Of a stretch of DNA of 64,000 nucleotides, positions 52,254 to 60,950 are shown one piece after another (within the stretch, counting starts at the first letter, position 1; each line of letters opens with the position of its first letter). The notes beneath the pieces are model-generated. The model ran no database searches, was not told the origin of the DNA, and saw only the letters and a program-made list of their open reading frames with translations. The DNA is from Brevibacterium ihuae (lineage in GTDB: Bacteria; Actinomycetota; Actinomycetes; Actinomycetales; Brevibacteriaceae): the NCBI RefSeq assembly GCF_900184225.1, contig NZ_FXWZ01000003.1, forward strand, positions 995,684 through 1,059,683. Direction: 5' to 3'. The translations under genes and the position numbers were made by a program.

Positions 52254-54704
52254 CTACCGCCCCACGACGTCCATCGCCGCCCGCTCGATCGACCCGGCGT
52301 CGATCCCGTGCAGCCGGTACGCCTCGGACACCGATGACGCCTGCCCGAACTGCGTCACACCCAGGTTGACCATCCGGTCCCCGCGCACGCCGGCGAGGAA
52401 CGCGAGCGTGTGCGGGTGCCCGTCGATGACGGTCACGAGAGGTGCCGGGTAGTCCGCGGGGAAGAGCGCCTCGGCGATGGCCGACCGCTCCCCTGCCGCC
52501 ACCCGGTGGCGGTCCTGCACCGACCGGAACACGAGGTCCGGGCTCGTCAGGCACACGACTCCGGCGGTGATCCCGCGCCCGGCGAGCGCCTGCGCTGCGG
52601 CGACGACCTCGGTCATCATCGCCCCGACCCCGACGAGCACGACCTCGTCCTCGTACGCCGGGTGCGCGCTGATCCGGTAGCCGCCGGCCACCGCGTGCTC
52701 ACGCCTGCGCGCCAGCAGCACCGGATCCTCCGGCAGCGCCGCGATCGACTGGTCCACCGGCCGGGTCGACAGCCGGAAGTACGCCGAGTGCCCGCCGGGC
52801 ACGCCGATCGACTTCATCGCCTCGAGCATCGTCCACTCGAGGTCCTGCGCGAACGCCGGCTCCCAGGCCACGAGCTCGGGGATCTCCATCGTCACCGACG
52901 GGGTGTTGAACGACTGGTGCGCTCCGCCCTCCGGCGCGAGCGTCACGCCCGAGGGAGTGCCGACCATGATCGACTGACCGCCGGCGTACATGCCGAACGT
53001 CCACGGCTCGAGCGCCCGGTTGATGAACGGGTCGTAGATCGTCGCGATCGGGATGAGCGGCTGCCCCCACCGGCTGTACGTCGCACCGAGCTCCCCGGCG
53101 AGGCTGACGAGGTTGACCTCCGCGATGCCGAGCTCGATGTGCTGCCCGCCGGACACCTCCTGCCACTTGAGCACCCGCTCGCGATCGTCGCTGAACCAGT
53201 CGTGCCGACCGGTGAGCGACCACACGCCGGTCTTGTTGATCCAGCCGCCGAGGTTCGTCGACGTCGCGACGTCCGGGCTCAGCGTCACCACCCGGTCTGC
53301 GACCTCGGGCACCGCCCGCTTGAGGTCGGAGAGGAACCGGCCGAGCGTCGCCTGCGTGCTCGTCACCTGCTTGTGGCTCCACTCGAGCTCGTCGGGGATC
53401 GCGCCGACGGCCTCGTCCGCGATGGGCTGCCGGGCGAGCCGGGAGGCGGTCGCCGCGCACAGCTCACCGGCCGGCGAGTCCGCATCGAACCGCTGCCACG
53501 GAGCGCCGAGGTCCATCCCGGAGATCTCCGCGAGCTCGCGCATCTGCGACTCGGTGAGCTGCGCGGAGTGGTTGTTCGGGTGTCCCTCGGTCGCCAGGCC
53601 GCGGCCCTTGATCGTGTAGGCGAAGATCACCGTCGGCCGGGTGTCGTCGATCTGCGCGAACGTGCCGAGCAGTCGGGAGATGTCGTGACCGCCGAGGTCG
53701 CGGACCACCTCGGCGAGCTCCCGGGGCGCGAGCGACTCGACGAGCTCCCGCAGGCCGGACTCCTCCGCGTCGTCGACCCCGGCGAGCACGCGCTCGGCGA
53801 TCTCGTCCGGGTGCGAGCGGAGGATCCGCTGGTACTCCTCGTTGGGCATGTCGGTCATCCGCTTCTCGAACGCGGCCCCGCCCGGCCCGTCGAACAGCGC
53901 CTGGATGCGCGAACCCCAGGTGCACGTGAGCACCTGCCAGTCCGCCGCGGCGAACATCCCCTGGAGGCGGGCGATCTGCACGTCGGGGATGACCCGGTCG
54001 AGCGACTGGCGGTTGAGGGCGACGATCCACACTGCCTCCCCGAGCTGGCGCACCTCGGGGTCGATGATCGCCTCCCACACCGCGCCCTCGTCCATCTCCG
54101 CATCGCCGAGCAGCGAGTAGAAGCGGCCGGCCTCCGGCGTCTGCGGGAAGTGCTCGCGCACGTACCGGTGGCTCAGCGCCGCCCACAGCGGAGCGGTCGC
54201 CCCGATGCCCACCGAACCGGTCGAGAAGTCGACGGTGTCCGGGTCCTTGGCCCGCGAGGGGTACGGCTGGAGGCCGCCCTTCGCCCGCAGCGTGGGGAGG
54301 TACTTCTCGTCGAGGTCGCCGAGCAGGTAGTTGATCGCGTGGAGCACCGGGGAGGCGTGCGGCTTGACCGACACCCGGTCCGCCGCGGTGAGCTCGGAGA
54401 ACCACAGCGCCGTCATGATGCCCACCATCGACGCGCTCGACGACTGGTGCCCGCCGACCTTGACCCCGTCCGGGTTCTCCCGACCGCGGTTCGCCGCGTC
54501 GATCATCGCCGTCGCGGTCCACAGCACCCGCTGCGCGATCTCGTCGAGCACCGCCTCGTCGGCCGAGGCGGTCGCCGACAGCGGCCGCGAGTTCACGCTC
54601 GGCGGGTCGAGCTGGGTGCTCGTCTCGAACTGGTGGCGGTCGTCCGCCGCGGCGTCGGTGTCGCGGGAGCGCGCGTCCGGGCGAGCGGTCGAGTCGATGC
54701 TCAT
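52254..54704 (-). CDS. AceE-like 2-oxoacid dehydrogenase E1 (transketolase family)
   Basis: This 816-residue thiamine-diphosphate enzyme resembles homodimeric pyruvate dehydrogenase E1 but is somewhat shorter than the usual ~900 residues. It has 'GGHQSSSASMVGIMTALWF', 'LSHRYVREHF', the ThDP/Mg motif Gly200-Asp-Ala-Glu-Met-Asp...Asn231, 'FAYTIKGRGLATEGHPNNHSAQLT', and transketolase-like C-terminal blocks. No E2/E3 genes are adjacent. It follows acdS by 118 bases, so a dedicated role in oxidising the 2-oxobutyrate made by ACC deaminase is attractive but unproven. The ATG at 54704 has AGGAGAACC upstream. Confidence 0.85.
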   Translation of the reverse strand: MSIDSTARPDARSRDTDAAADDRHQFETSTQLDPPSVNSRPLSATASADEAVLDEIAQRVLWTATAMIDAANRGRENPDGVKVGGHQSSSASMVGIMTALWFSELTAADRVSVKPHASPVLHAINYLLGDLDEKYLPTLRAKGGLQPYPSRAKDPDTVDFSTGSVGIGATAPLWAALSHRYVREHFPQTPEAGRFYSLLGDAEMDEGAVWEAIIDPEVRQLGEAVWIVALNRQSLDRVIPDVQIARLQGMFAAADWQVLTCTWGSRIQALFDGPGGAAFEKRMTDMPNEEYQRILRSHPDEIAERVLAGVDDAEESGLRELVESLAPRELAEVVRDLGGHDISRLLGTFAQIDDTRPTVIFAYTIKGRGLATEGHPNNHSAQLTESQMRELAEISGMDLGAPWQRFDADSPAGELCAATASRLARQPIADEAVGAIPDELEWSHKQVTSTQATLGRFLSDLKRAVPEVADRVVTLSPDVATSTNLGGWINKTGVWSLTGRHDWFSDDRERVLKWQEVSGGQHIELGIAEVNLVSLAGELGATYSRWGQPLIPIATIYDPFINRALEPWTFGMYAGGQSIMVGTPSGVTLAPEGGAHQSFNTPSVTMEIPELVAWEPAFAQDLEWTMLEAMKSIGVPGGHSAYFRLSTRPVDQSIAALPEDPVLLARRREHAVAGGYRISAHPAYEDEVVLVGVGAMMTEVVAAAQALAGRGITAGVVCLTSPDLVFRSVQDRHRVAAGERSAIAEALFPADYPAPLVTVIDGHPHTLAFLAGVRGDRMVNLGVTQFGQASSVSEAYRLHGIDAGSIERAAMDVVGR

Positions 54705-54821
54705 GGTTCTCCTGTCGAGAGTGTCGGGAGCGGAGGGGTGAGGTGGATCAGCGGGTGCGGCGAGTGCGGTCGGAGCGGGGCGGCCCGGTATCCCCGGATC
54801 GCCCCGCCGCCCGCAGCGGCC

Positions 54822-55841
54822 TCAGTCGAAGATCGACGAGTAGGCGTTGAGCGCGAGCTGCCCGCCGAGGTGGGCGTAGAGGACGTTCGAATCCTTCCCG
54901 ATCTCGCCGGACTTGACAAGATCGATGAGGCCGGCCATCGACTTGCCCTCGTACACCGGGTCGGTGATGAAGCCCTCGAGGCTCGCCGCCGTGCGGAACG
55001 CCTCGACCGTCGACTCGACGGGGATGCCGTAGTAGTCGCCCGCCCAGCCCTCGAGGACGGTGATCTCGTCGTCGCGCAGATCGCGGCCGAGCCCGATGAG
55101 CTCCGCGGTGTTCGCAGCGATCCGGCCCACCTGGTCGCGGGTCTTGTCGAGCGTCGCCGAGGCGTCGATGCCGAGCACCTTCCGCTTCCGGCCCCCGGCG
55201 TCCTCGAGCGCGGCGAACCCGGCGATCATGCCGGCGTGCGTCGAGCCGGTGACGGTGCACACGACGATGGTGTCGAAGAAGACGCCGAGCTCCTTCTCCT
55301 GCTCGGCGACCTCGTAGGCCCAGTTCGCGAAGCCGAGGCCGCCGAACTTGCGCTCCGAGGCGCCGGCCGGGATCGGGTAGGGGGTGCCGCCGTTGGCGCG
55401 CACGTCCTCCATCGCGTCCTCCCAGCTCGAGCGGATGCCGATGTCGAAGCCGGCCGGGTCGAGGCGCACGTCGGCACCCATGATCCGGGAGAGCTCGATG
55501 TTGCCGACCTTGTCGTTGACCGGATCGTCCCAGTCGACCCACTTCTCCTGCACGAGACGGGCCTTGAGGCCCAGGTGGGCGGCGACCGCGGCCACCTGCC
55601 GGGTGTGGTTCGACTGGTAGCCGCCGATCGACACGATGGTGTCCGCGCCGGAGGCGAGGATGCCCGGGACGATGTACTCCATCTTCCGGGTCTTGTTGCC
55701 GCCGAACGCCAGGCCGGAGTTGACGTCCTCGCGCTTGGCCCAGATCCGGGCCCCGCCGAGGTGCTTGCTGAGATTGTCGAGCGGGTGGACGGGGCTCGGC
55801 CCGAAGGTCAGGGGATAGCGTTCGAAGTCGGAGATGGCCAC
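54822..55841 (-). CDS. acdS: 1-aminocyclopropane-1-carboxylate deaminase
   Basis: This PLP enzyme opens the cyclopropane ring of ACC to 2-oxobutyrate and ammonia. It is 339 residues, the family norm. '[16 protein letters not shown]', the PLP-lysine block '[21 protein letters not shown]' (Lys near 50), '[20 protein letters not shown]' and '[13 protein letters not shown]' are diagnostic. The residues that separate true ACC deaminases from D-cysteine desulfhydrases appear right: Tyr-Glu in 'DPVYEGKSM' and Leu in 'YAHLGG'. The GTG at 55841 with GAAGGAG upstream is preferred over the longer frame. It is divergent from a GntR regulator. Confidence 0.92.
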   Translation of the reverse strand: MAISDFERYPLTFGPSPVHPLDNLSKHLGGARIWAKREDVNSGLAFGGNKTRKMEYIVPGILASGADTIVSIGGYQSNHTRQVAAVAAHLGLKARLVQEKWVDWDDPVNDKVGNIELSRIMGADVRLDPAGFDIGIRSSWEDAMEDVRANGGTPYPIPAGASERKFGGLGFANWAYEVAEQEKELGVFFDTIVVCTVTGSTHAGMIAGFAALEDAGGRKRKVLGIDASATLDKTRDQVGRIAANTAELIGLGRDLRDDEITVLEGWAGDYYGIPVESTVEAFRTAASLEGFITDPVYEGKSMAGLIDLVKSGEIGKDSNVLYAHLGGQLALNAYSSIFD

Positions 55842-55886
55842 GGAAGCTCCTTCGGTTCGGTGGCGTGGAGGTGTGCGGTGCACTGC

Positions 55887-55920
55887 GTGATGGTCATCAC
55901 GTGGTATGCAATATATTGCA
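55887..55920. promoter_or_regulatory. Two palindromes in the acdS-gntR divergent promoter
   Basis: TGCAATATATTGCA (55907-55920) is a perfect 14-bp palindrome in an otherwise G+C-rich region and is the best candidate GntR operator. GTGATGGTCATCAC (55887-55900), with a 2-base non-pairing centre, lies beside it. Both sit between the two starts, as expected for control of acdS and autoregulation. Confidence 0.65.
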
Positions 55921-55970
55921 CTTCGCGAGGTAGGATGTCAACAGCCACCCCGCCCACCAGGAGGTCCTCC

Positions 55971-56645
55971 ATGCCGGTCCCCGCCGATCGGGGCGTCCAC
56001 CGCCGCACCCTCCTGCGCGACGACGTCTACTTCTCCCTGCGCGATGCGATCGTCAGCGGCAGGCTCGCCCCCGGCGAGAAGCTCCGCGACGCCGAGCTCA
56101 GCGAGTGGCTGGGCGTGTCCCGCACCCCGATCCGCGAGGCGCTGCTCCGGCTCGAGCGCTCCGGCCTCGTCATCGCCGAGCCCGGCCGGCTCACCATGGT
56201 CTCCCCCGTTACCGACGCGGCGGTCGCCCACGCCCAGCAGATCGCCGCCGAGCTCCACGCGCTCGCCGTCCGCCTGGCCGTCCCCCTCATGACCGAGCAC
56301 CACACCGCCGCCATGGCCGAGGCGAACGCCGCTCTCGACACCGCCCTCACCTCGGGGGATGCCGAGGCGGCCGTGCGAGCCGACGATGCGTTCCACGCCG
56401 TCGCCGTCGAGCTGTGCGGCAACCCGCTCGTCGCCGAGCACCTCGAGCCGGTGACTGCGATGCTGCGCCGGGCGGAGTACCTGCGGTTCGGTGACGTGCG
56501 CGCGATCGACTCCGCAGCCGACCACGCCGCGATCGTCGACGCCTGCGCAACGGGCGACGCGGACAGGGCCGCCGAGCTCACGCGGAGCAACTGGTCGACC
56601 CTTGCGAACCGCGGCGCCGGCGCGGCTGCGGATCAACCCGCCTGA
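55971..56645 (+). CDS. GntR/FCD-family transcriptional regulator
   Basis: This 224-residue protein has an N-terminal winged helix 'VYFSLRDAIVSGRLAPGEKLRDAELSEWLGVSRTPIREALLRLERSGLV' and an all-helical FCD effector domain with Asp/His metal-type positions ('DDAFHAVAVELCGN', 'DHAAIVDACATGD'). The ATG at 55971 is chosen because AGGAGGT lies 7 bases upstream; a weaker ATG exists 36 bases earlier. Divergence from acdS suggests it controls ACC breakdown. Its stop is followed by a 21-bp tandem repeat. Confidence 0.9.
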   Translation: MPVPADRGVHRRTLLRDDVYFSLRDAIVSGRLAPGEKLRDAELSEWLGVSRTPIREALLRLERSGLVIAEPGRLTMVSPVTDAAVAHAQQIAAELHALAVRLAVPLMTEHHTAAMAEANAALDTALTSGDAEAAVRADDAFHAVAVELCGNPLVAEHLEPVTAMLRRAEYLRFGDVRAIDSAADHAAIVDACATGDADRAAELTRSNWSTLANRGAGAAADQPA

Positions 56646-56715
56646 GCCGGGGTTCGGAACTCCTGAGCCGGGGTTCGGAACTCCTGAGCCGGGGTTCGGA
56701 ACTCCTGAGCCGGGC
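56645..56715. repeat. 21-bp tandem repeat at the gntR stop
   Basis: The unit GAGCCGGGGTTCGGAACTCCT is repeated three times without change and then begins a fourth time. The first unit follows directly on the TGA of the regulator gene, and each junction recreates CCTGAGCC, the stop context. This is the cleanest example of stop-anchored duplication in the window. Confidence 0.9.
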
Positions 56716-56737
56716 GCGCATGCGCCTGAACCGGAGG

Positions 56738-57205
56738 TCAGCGTGCGTCCGCCGGGGGCATGTCGTAGGTGATCCAGTCGGTGCGCGCGGCAACCTGATC
56801 GTAGAGCCCGCGGGCGCGGTAGTTGTCGTCGCGGGTGATCCAGCGGGTGAGCGTCCAGCCGCGGTCGGCGGCGATCCGGGCGAGCTCGGCGAGCAGCAAG
56901 CGTGCGGCACCCGATCCCCGGTGCTCCGGGTCGACGAACAGGTCATCGAGGTACATGCCGGTCGACGCGGACAGTGGGCGGGCGAACGGCCGGTAATGGG
57001 CGAGACCGAGGAGCGTCCCGTCCGCCGCCTCGGCGACGAGGCCCTGCGAGGTGTGGGCGTCGTCGAGGAGCCAGGCGAGCACGGTGTCGCGCATCTCCGC
57101 GGTCTGCTCGACCCGGTAGAACTCCGCGTAGCCCGTGTAGAGGCGGTGCCACTGGGCGGCATCGTCCCGGGTGACGGGGCGGATGGTGATGTCGGTGCCG
57201 GCCAT
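56738..57205 (-). CDS. GNAT-family N-acetyltransferase
   Basis: This 155-residue acetyltransferase has 'ITIRPVTRDDAAQWHRLYTGYAEFY', 'MYLDDLFVDPEHRGSGAARLLLAELARIA' (acetyl-CoA loop R/Q-x-x-G-x-A) and 'DNYRARGLYDQV'. The ATG at 57205 has GGAGGACCC upstream. The substrate is unknown; the sequence style is close to small diamine/thialysine-type acetyltransferases. It is not clearly part of an operon. Confidence 0.88.
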   Translation of the reverse strand: MAGTDITIRPVTRDDAAQWHRLYTGYAEFYRVEQTAEMRDTVLAWLLDDAHTSQGLVAEAADGTLLGLAHYRPFARPLSASTGMYLDDLFVDPEHRGSGAARLLLAELARIAADRGWTLTRWITRDDNYRARGLYDQVAARTDWITYDMPPADAR

Positions 57206-57358
57206 GGGTCCTCCTCGGTCCTGTCGATCTCTTGGAGCGACCGTAGCACCGGCACACGAGCGGGCGGGTGCCGCCGGCACCGCGTCAGGGTATGGGTGGC
57301 GCCGCGGGTGCCTTCGCAGCCGGACCCGGCTCAGGGGACCCTCGCAGCAGCGTGCGGC

Positions 57359-57637
57359 TCAGCCGATCGCGGCGAGCTTGTCCTGCACCTGGGCGCGCGA
57401 GGGGTTGGTGAGCGTGGTGCCGTCGGAGAACAGGAGCGTCGGGACGGTCTGGTTGCCGCCGTTGGCCTGCTCGACAACGGCCGCGCCGTTGTCGATCGTC
57501 TCGATGTTGACCTCGGTGACGGGGATCTCCGCCTGGTCGAGCTGCGGGCGCAGCCGCTTGCAGTAGCCGCACCAGCTCGTGGTGAACATGGTGACGGACC
57601 CGGCCTCGGGCAGGAATTCCTCGACGCTGACGCTCAT
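57359..57637 (-). CDS. Mycoredoxin-type glutaredoxin-like protein
   Basis: This 92-residue thioredoxin-fold protein has the redox motif Cys23-Gly-Tyr-Cys26 in 'FTTSWCGYCKRLRPQLDQAEIPV', cis-Pro in 'QTVPTLLFSDG' and a C-terminal helix. CGYC plus small size is typical of actinobacterial mycoredoxin (Mrx1), which reduces mycothiol mixed disulfides. AGGAGG precedes the ATG. The flanking regions (57206-57358 and 57638-57818) hold no gene. Confidence 0.88.
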   Translation of the reverse strand: MSVSVEEFLPEAGSVTMFTTSWCGYCKRLRPQLDQAEIPVTEVNIETIDNGAAVVEQANGGNQTVPTLLFSDGTTLTNPSRAQVQDKLAAIG

Positions 57638-57818
57638 CGTGCCTCCTCGGCAGTCGTGCACGGCCCGGGCTCCGGCCTCCGGCCGATCGCGCCGTGCGGG
57701 TGATGGTGCTCGCCACGCACAACCGCGCGCCCCCACGCGCTATTCCCGCGCCGAGGCGGCGCGCGCCTCGACACCATCGACCCTCGACACCGCCGGCCGG
57801 CGCGGGCACAATCGGGGC

Positions 57819-58358
57819 ATGAGCGCCACTCCGAGGTCCGCCACTCCGAGGTCCGGCACTCCGAGCTCCGGCACTCCGAGGTCCGGCGCGGCCGAGGCCG
57901 GTGCTGTGGAGCCGGGCGCGCGGACCTCCGGCACCGGCGCCTCGGCCTCGGGACCCGCGACCGGCCCCACCGACGTCGACCCGCGGGAGTACATCGATTC
58001 CCTCGAGACGCCGCGGCGGCGGGTGCACGGGCACCTGCTGCTCGACATCTACTCCGAGGTCACCGCGGAGCCGCCGGTGTTGTGGGGGCCGACGATGATC
58101 GGCTACGGGACGTACGACTACACCCACGCGTCCGGCTGGTCGGGCACGTCCTTCCGCTCCGGCTTCGCCCCGCGCAAGGCCGCGCTCTCCCTCTACGGAC
58201 TGCCGCAGGAGTAGGAGGCGCCCGAGCTCTGGGCCCGGTTCGGCAAGCACCGGCGCGGCGCCTCCTGCGTCTACGTCAACAAGCCCGAGGACATCGACCT
58301 CGCGGTGCTGCGCGAGCTCATCCGGATCGGCTGGGATTCCGACACGCCGTGCTGCTGA
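57819..58358 (+). pseudogene. DUF1801 gene interrupted by an in-frame stop
   Basis: From the ATG at 57819 a Ser/Thr/Pro/Gly-rich head made of short repeats (ATPRSGTPSSGTPRS) leads into a DUF1801 domain ('DPREYIDSLETPRRRVHGHLLLDIYSEVT', 'GPTMIGYGTYDYTHASG', 'RKAALSLYGLPQE'). A TAG at 58212-58214 stops it. The same frame then continues with the family's normal ending 'LWARFGKHRRGASCVYVNKPEDIDLAVLRELIRIGWDSD' to a TGA at 58356. One base change would restore the gene, so it is a recent pseudogene, a sequencing error or a readthrough case. Function of DUF1801 proteins is not established. Confidence 0.7.
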
Positions 58359-58391
58359 CAGATTCAGCATTGCGTATCGCGACTCCCATGG

Positions 58392-59480
58392 TCACAGCTC
58401 AGGACGCGCGAGCACCTCGGAGAACGCGACGTTGAGGAAGAGACGCTCTCTCCCGATCTTGTGGTCCACCAGCGTGCCGTTCTCGACAAGAGCATTGAGC
58501 CAGCCGGTCGCTGTCGGGCGGGAGACCTCGCACCGTGCGACGACATCACTGATCCGGCAGTAGACGTTCTCGAACAGGACATCGAGCAGATCGGCGTTGG
58601 GACCGGCGGTCGTCACATCGCGGATGCTCTGCATGACCGATCTCTGCGTCTCCTCGATCCCATCGATCTTCCGCAGTGTTGAACGTGCCGTTTCGCGGAG
58701 GCCTCTCAGCATGAAGAGGATCCATTCCTCCCACGCGCCGTCCGCCGTGACCTGCAACAGGAGACGGTAGTAGTCGTCTTTGTGCTCGATGATGTACCGC
58801 GAGAGATAGAGCACGGGGACCTCGAGCAGCCCGGCATGCACGAGGTGGAGCACGTTGAGGATCCGTCCCGTTCGTCCATTGCCGTCGCCGAACGGGTGGA
58901 TGGCTTCGAATTGGTAGTGCCCGATGGCCATGGCGATGAGCGGATCCAATTCGTCAGATGCATGGATGAAGCGCTCCCAGTTCGTCAGCAGATCGCGGAT
59001 CGTCCGCTCGCCCGTCGGCGGCGTGTACACGGCCGTACGCGTACGCTGATCCGCGATCATCGTTCCTCCCGTGCGCCGGATGTCCATCTCGCGGTCATGG
59101 ATGATCGAGCAGATCTGCACAGCAGTGTTCGTGGACAGCGGCCTGCTCCTGATGCTCTCCAAGCCGGCGAACAAGGCGGTCCGATAGCGCAGCGTCTCCT
59201 TGGTCTCCGGGCTGGCCGATTCCGCTTCGCGCTGGACATTGCGGAACAGGTCGTCGCTCGTCGTCACGATGTTCTCGATCTCGGAGCTCGCCTGGGCTTC
59301 GAGGATCGACAGCGAGTTGATGAGGATCGACGGATTGGGGATCCTCTGCACGGCTTGGTCCAACGATGCCAACGACGCCCGTGCCTCGATCGTCTCCTTG
59401 AGAATCTCCCTGGACTCGACATCTGCTGTCGGGGGAAGCGGCGGCAGATCGTTGTACGGCTTCTGAGGATCCCAGTTCAT
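58392..59480 (-). CDS. Fic-family AMPylase with N-terminal inhibitory helix
   Basis: This 362-residue protein has the complete Fic active-site motif HPFGDGNGRTGR (His195-Arg206), so it can transfer AMP or another nucleotide to a protein. Ser65-x3-Glu69-Asn70 matches the inhibitory motif (S/T)xxxE(G/N), here N-terminal to the Fic core (class II), implying auto-inhibition. The C-terminus ('RISDVVARCEVSRPTATGWLNALVENGTLV') is a winged-helix domain. The ATG at 59480 is chosen over a TTG two codons earlier. An inverted repeat lies 27 bases upstream. It follows jetD in the same direction, beside a defence locus. Confidence 0.92.
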   Translation of the reverse strand: MNWDPQKPYNDLPPLPPTADVESREILKETIEARASLASLDQAVQRIPNPSILINSLSILEAQASSEIENIVTTSDDLFRNVQREAESASPETKETLRYRTALFAGLESIRSRPLSTNTAVQICSIIHDREMDIRRTGGTMIADQRTRTAVYTPPTGERTIRDLLTNWERFIHASDELDPLIAMAIGHYQFEAIHPFGDGNGRTGRILNVLHLVHAGLLEVPVLYLSRYIIEHKDDYYRLLLQVTADGAWEEWILFMLRGLRETARSTLRKIDGIEETQRSVMQSIRDVTTAGPNADLLDVLFENVYCRISDVVARCEVSRPTATGWLNALVENGTLVDHKIGRERLFLNVAFSEVLARPEL

Positions 59481-59506
59481 ATGCAAACAATAGTTGCAGA
59501 TCGCTA

Positions 59507-59543
59507 GAACGTGTAAAAAAATCTCCTGATTCTTTACACGTTC
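59507..59543. promoter_or_regulatory. Inverted repeat upstream of fic
   Basis: GAACGTGTAAA (59507-59517) is exactly mirrored by TTTACACGTTC (59533-59543) across 15 A+T-rich bases. It lies 27 bases before the fic start, so it is a likely operator, possibly for the Fic protein's own winged-helix domain. It could also fold as a terminator for jetD, which ends upstream at 59646. The gap 59481-59645 contains no gene. Confidence 0.6.
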
Positions 59544-59645
59544 CGCCGATCTGTCATCGGTTTTGACACGTCACATACGAACGCTGACACCGCCGCCCTG
59601 ACCTATCGATCACCCGTGACCAGCGGTCGGACCCCCGCCCGGGAG

Positions 59646-60950
59646 TCACTTCAGGGCCCACGTCAGCCGTTCGAGGACGAAGGGCCATGCGATGCGCTCC
59701 TGCTCGAGGCGCAGTCCGCCCGGCCGATCCGCGCCACCAGGTCTGCTGCTGTCAACGCCCTCAGCATCGTCCGAGCCACCAGAGCACGCACGGAGGGACC
59801 GGTACACCTCACGCTCGTCCTCGGTGAGGGTCTGCAGATGCTCGGGTTCGACATCGAGGGGACGCGGTTCGTGCACGGCCAGATGCCGAAAGGTATCGAG
59901 CGTCCCGCAATCCATGAGCACCGACTCCGCATGACCGACATGCGCGCGGAATCGGTTGAGGATCCCGAAGCCGTGGGAATCGATGTCTCCCCAGTAGTAC
60001 ACCCGGCATGAGCTCAGCCATGGGAGATCGGCCACCAGGGATGCAGCGTACCCGCCTCCGTTGATCGCGACCACTGATCCCCATGACCCGTCGGTCGGCA
60101 ATGCGACGAAGCTCTCGAGGTTCTCCACCACGAGCACTCGCAGATCCTCCGCGACGAGCCCCGGCACGGAGAGAGCGGCGGCCTGCGACCACGGGACCTC
60201 GAGATCATCGAGTCCGGCCATCCGCAGCTCCGGGTGGAGCAGGCGCAGGCGCACCCGCGGCTCCATCGCTGCCAGCCCCAGATCGTCGGCTCCCGTGACC
60301 GCAGTGACGAGTCCGGTCACCACGCGCCGATGACGGCCCAACCACTTCGTGTCGACCCCGGCGATCGGCAGCTGTCGGATGTACATCCCCGACTCCGGGT
60401 GTGCGACCAGCCAATCGAGCACTCCGAGCAGCCTTGAGAAATCGCTCTCCTCGAGTGCGACGAGGTCGCCGAGGTGTGCTCGCACCAATCGCCGGTCCTC
60501 CGTACTCGGATCCGCCGTCGCCCGCACCGTGCTCAACCAGTCGAGCACACTCGCCGCACGGCTCTGCAGTCGCCGGAACTGTGCGCGACCGCCGACGAAC
60601 TCCACCGCCGCACCAGTGGAACCGAGCCGCAGCCTGGTAGGCAGCCGCTGAGTTCCGAGGCCCGCCCACCGGCGCACGGCGAACTCCACCTCCGGTACGT
60701 CGGGCGGTGACGGTGCTGAGCGGCGGCCCCCTCCAGCGATGTGGTTCCAGTCCGCGATCCACGCGGATACCCCGGGCAGATCGGCGAGGGCGGCGGCCTC
60801 GGTGGGAGGACGCAGGCCGACCGTGATCGGGGAGAACTCGAGACCGACTGCCCACGCGCGCTGATGTGCGGTGACTACGCGCCGGACGCGCGCCCGCGCC
60901 TCGGCAACGGTGAGTGGCGCTGTCGGTCTCGACGACTCCCGCGTGCTCAT
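59646..60950 (-). CDS. jetD: Wadjet anti-plasmid system protein JetD
   Basis: This 434-residue protein has the JetD layout: an N-terminal DUF3322 region ('TVAEARARVRRVVTAHQRAWA', 'VEFAVRRWAGLGTQRLPTRLRLG', 'WLVAHPESGMYIRQLPIAGVDTKWL'), then the DUF2220/Toprim nuclease part with 'VVENLESFVAL' and the metal site Asp-x-Asp in 'VYYWGDIDSHGFGILNRFR'. JetD is the nuclease subunit that cuts plasmid DNA trapped by the JetABC SMC-like complex. The start overlaps the jetC stop (ATGA at 60947-60950). Confidence 0.9.
   Translation of the reverse strand: MSTRESSRPTAPLTVAEARARVRRVVTAHQRAWAVGLEFSPITVGLRPPTEAAALADLPGVSAWIADWNHIAGGGRRSAPSPPDVPEVEFAVRRWAGLGTQRLPTRLRLGSTGAAVEFVGGRAQFRRLQSRAASVLDWLSTVRATADPSTEDRRLVRAHLGDLVALEESDFSRLLGVLDWLVAHPESGMYIRQLPIAGVDTKWLGRHRRVVTGLVTAVTGADDLGLAAMEPRVRLRLLHPELRMAGLDDLEVPWSQAAALSVPGLVAEDLRVLVVENLESFVALPTDGSWGSVVAINGGGYAASLVADLPWLSSCRVYYWGDIDSHGFGILNRFRAHVGHAESVLMDCGTLDTFRHLAVHEPRPLDVEPEHLQTLTEDEREVYRSLRACSGGSDDAEGVDSSRPGGADRPGGLRLEQERIAWPFVLERLTWALK

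Noticed and set aside
52410-56645. 1411-codon open frame on the plus strand
   Set aside because: It runs antisense across the E1-like and acdS genes, both with strong family motifs. Its translation is Arg/Gly/Val-rich with no domains; only its last ~224 codons (gntR) are real.
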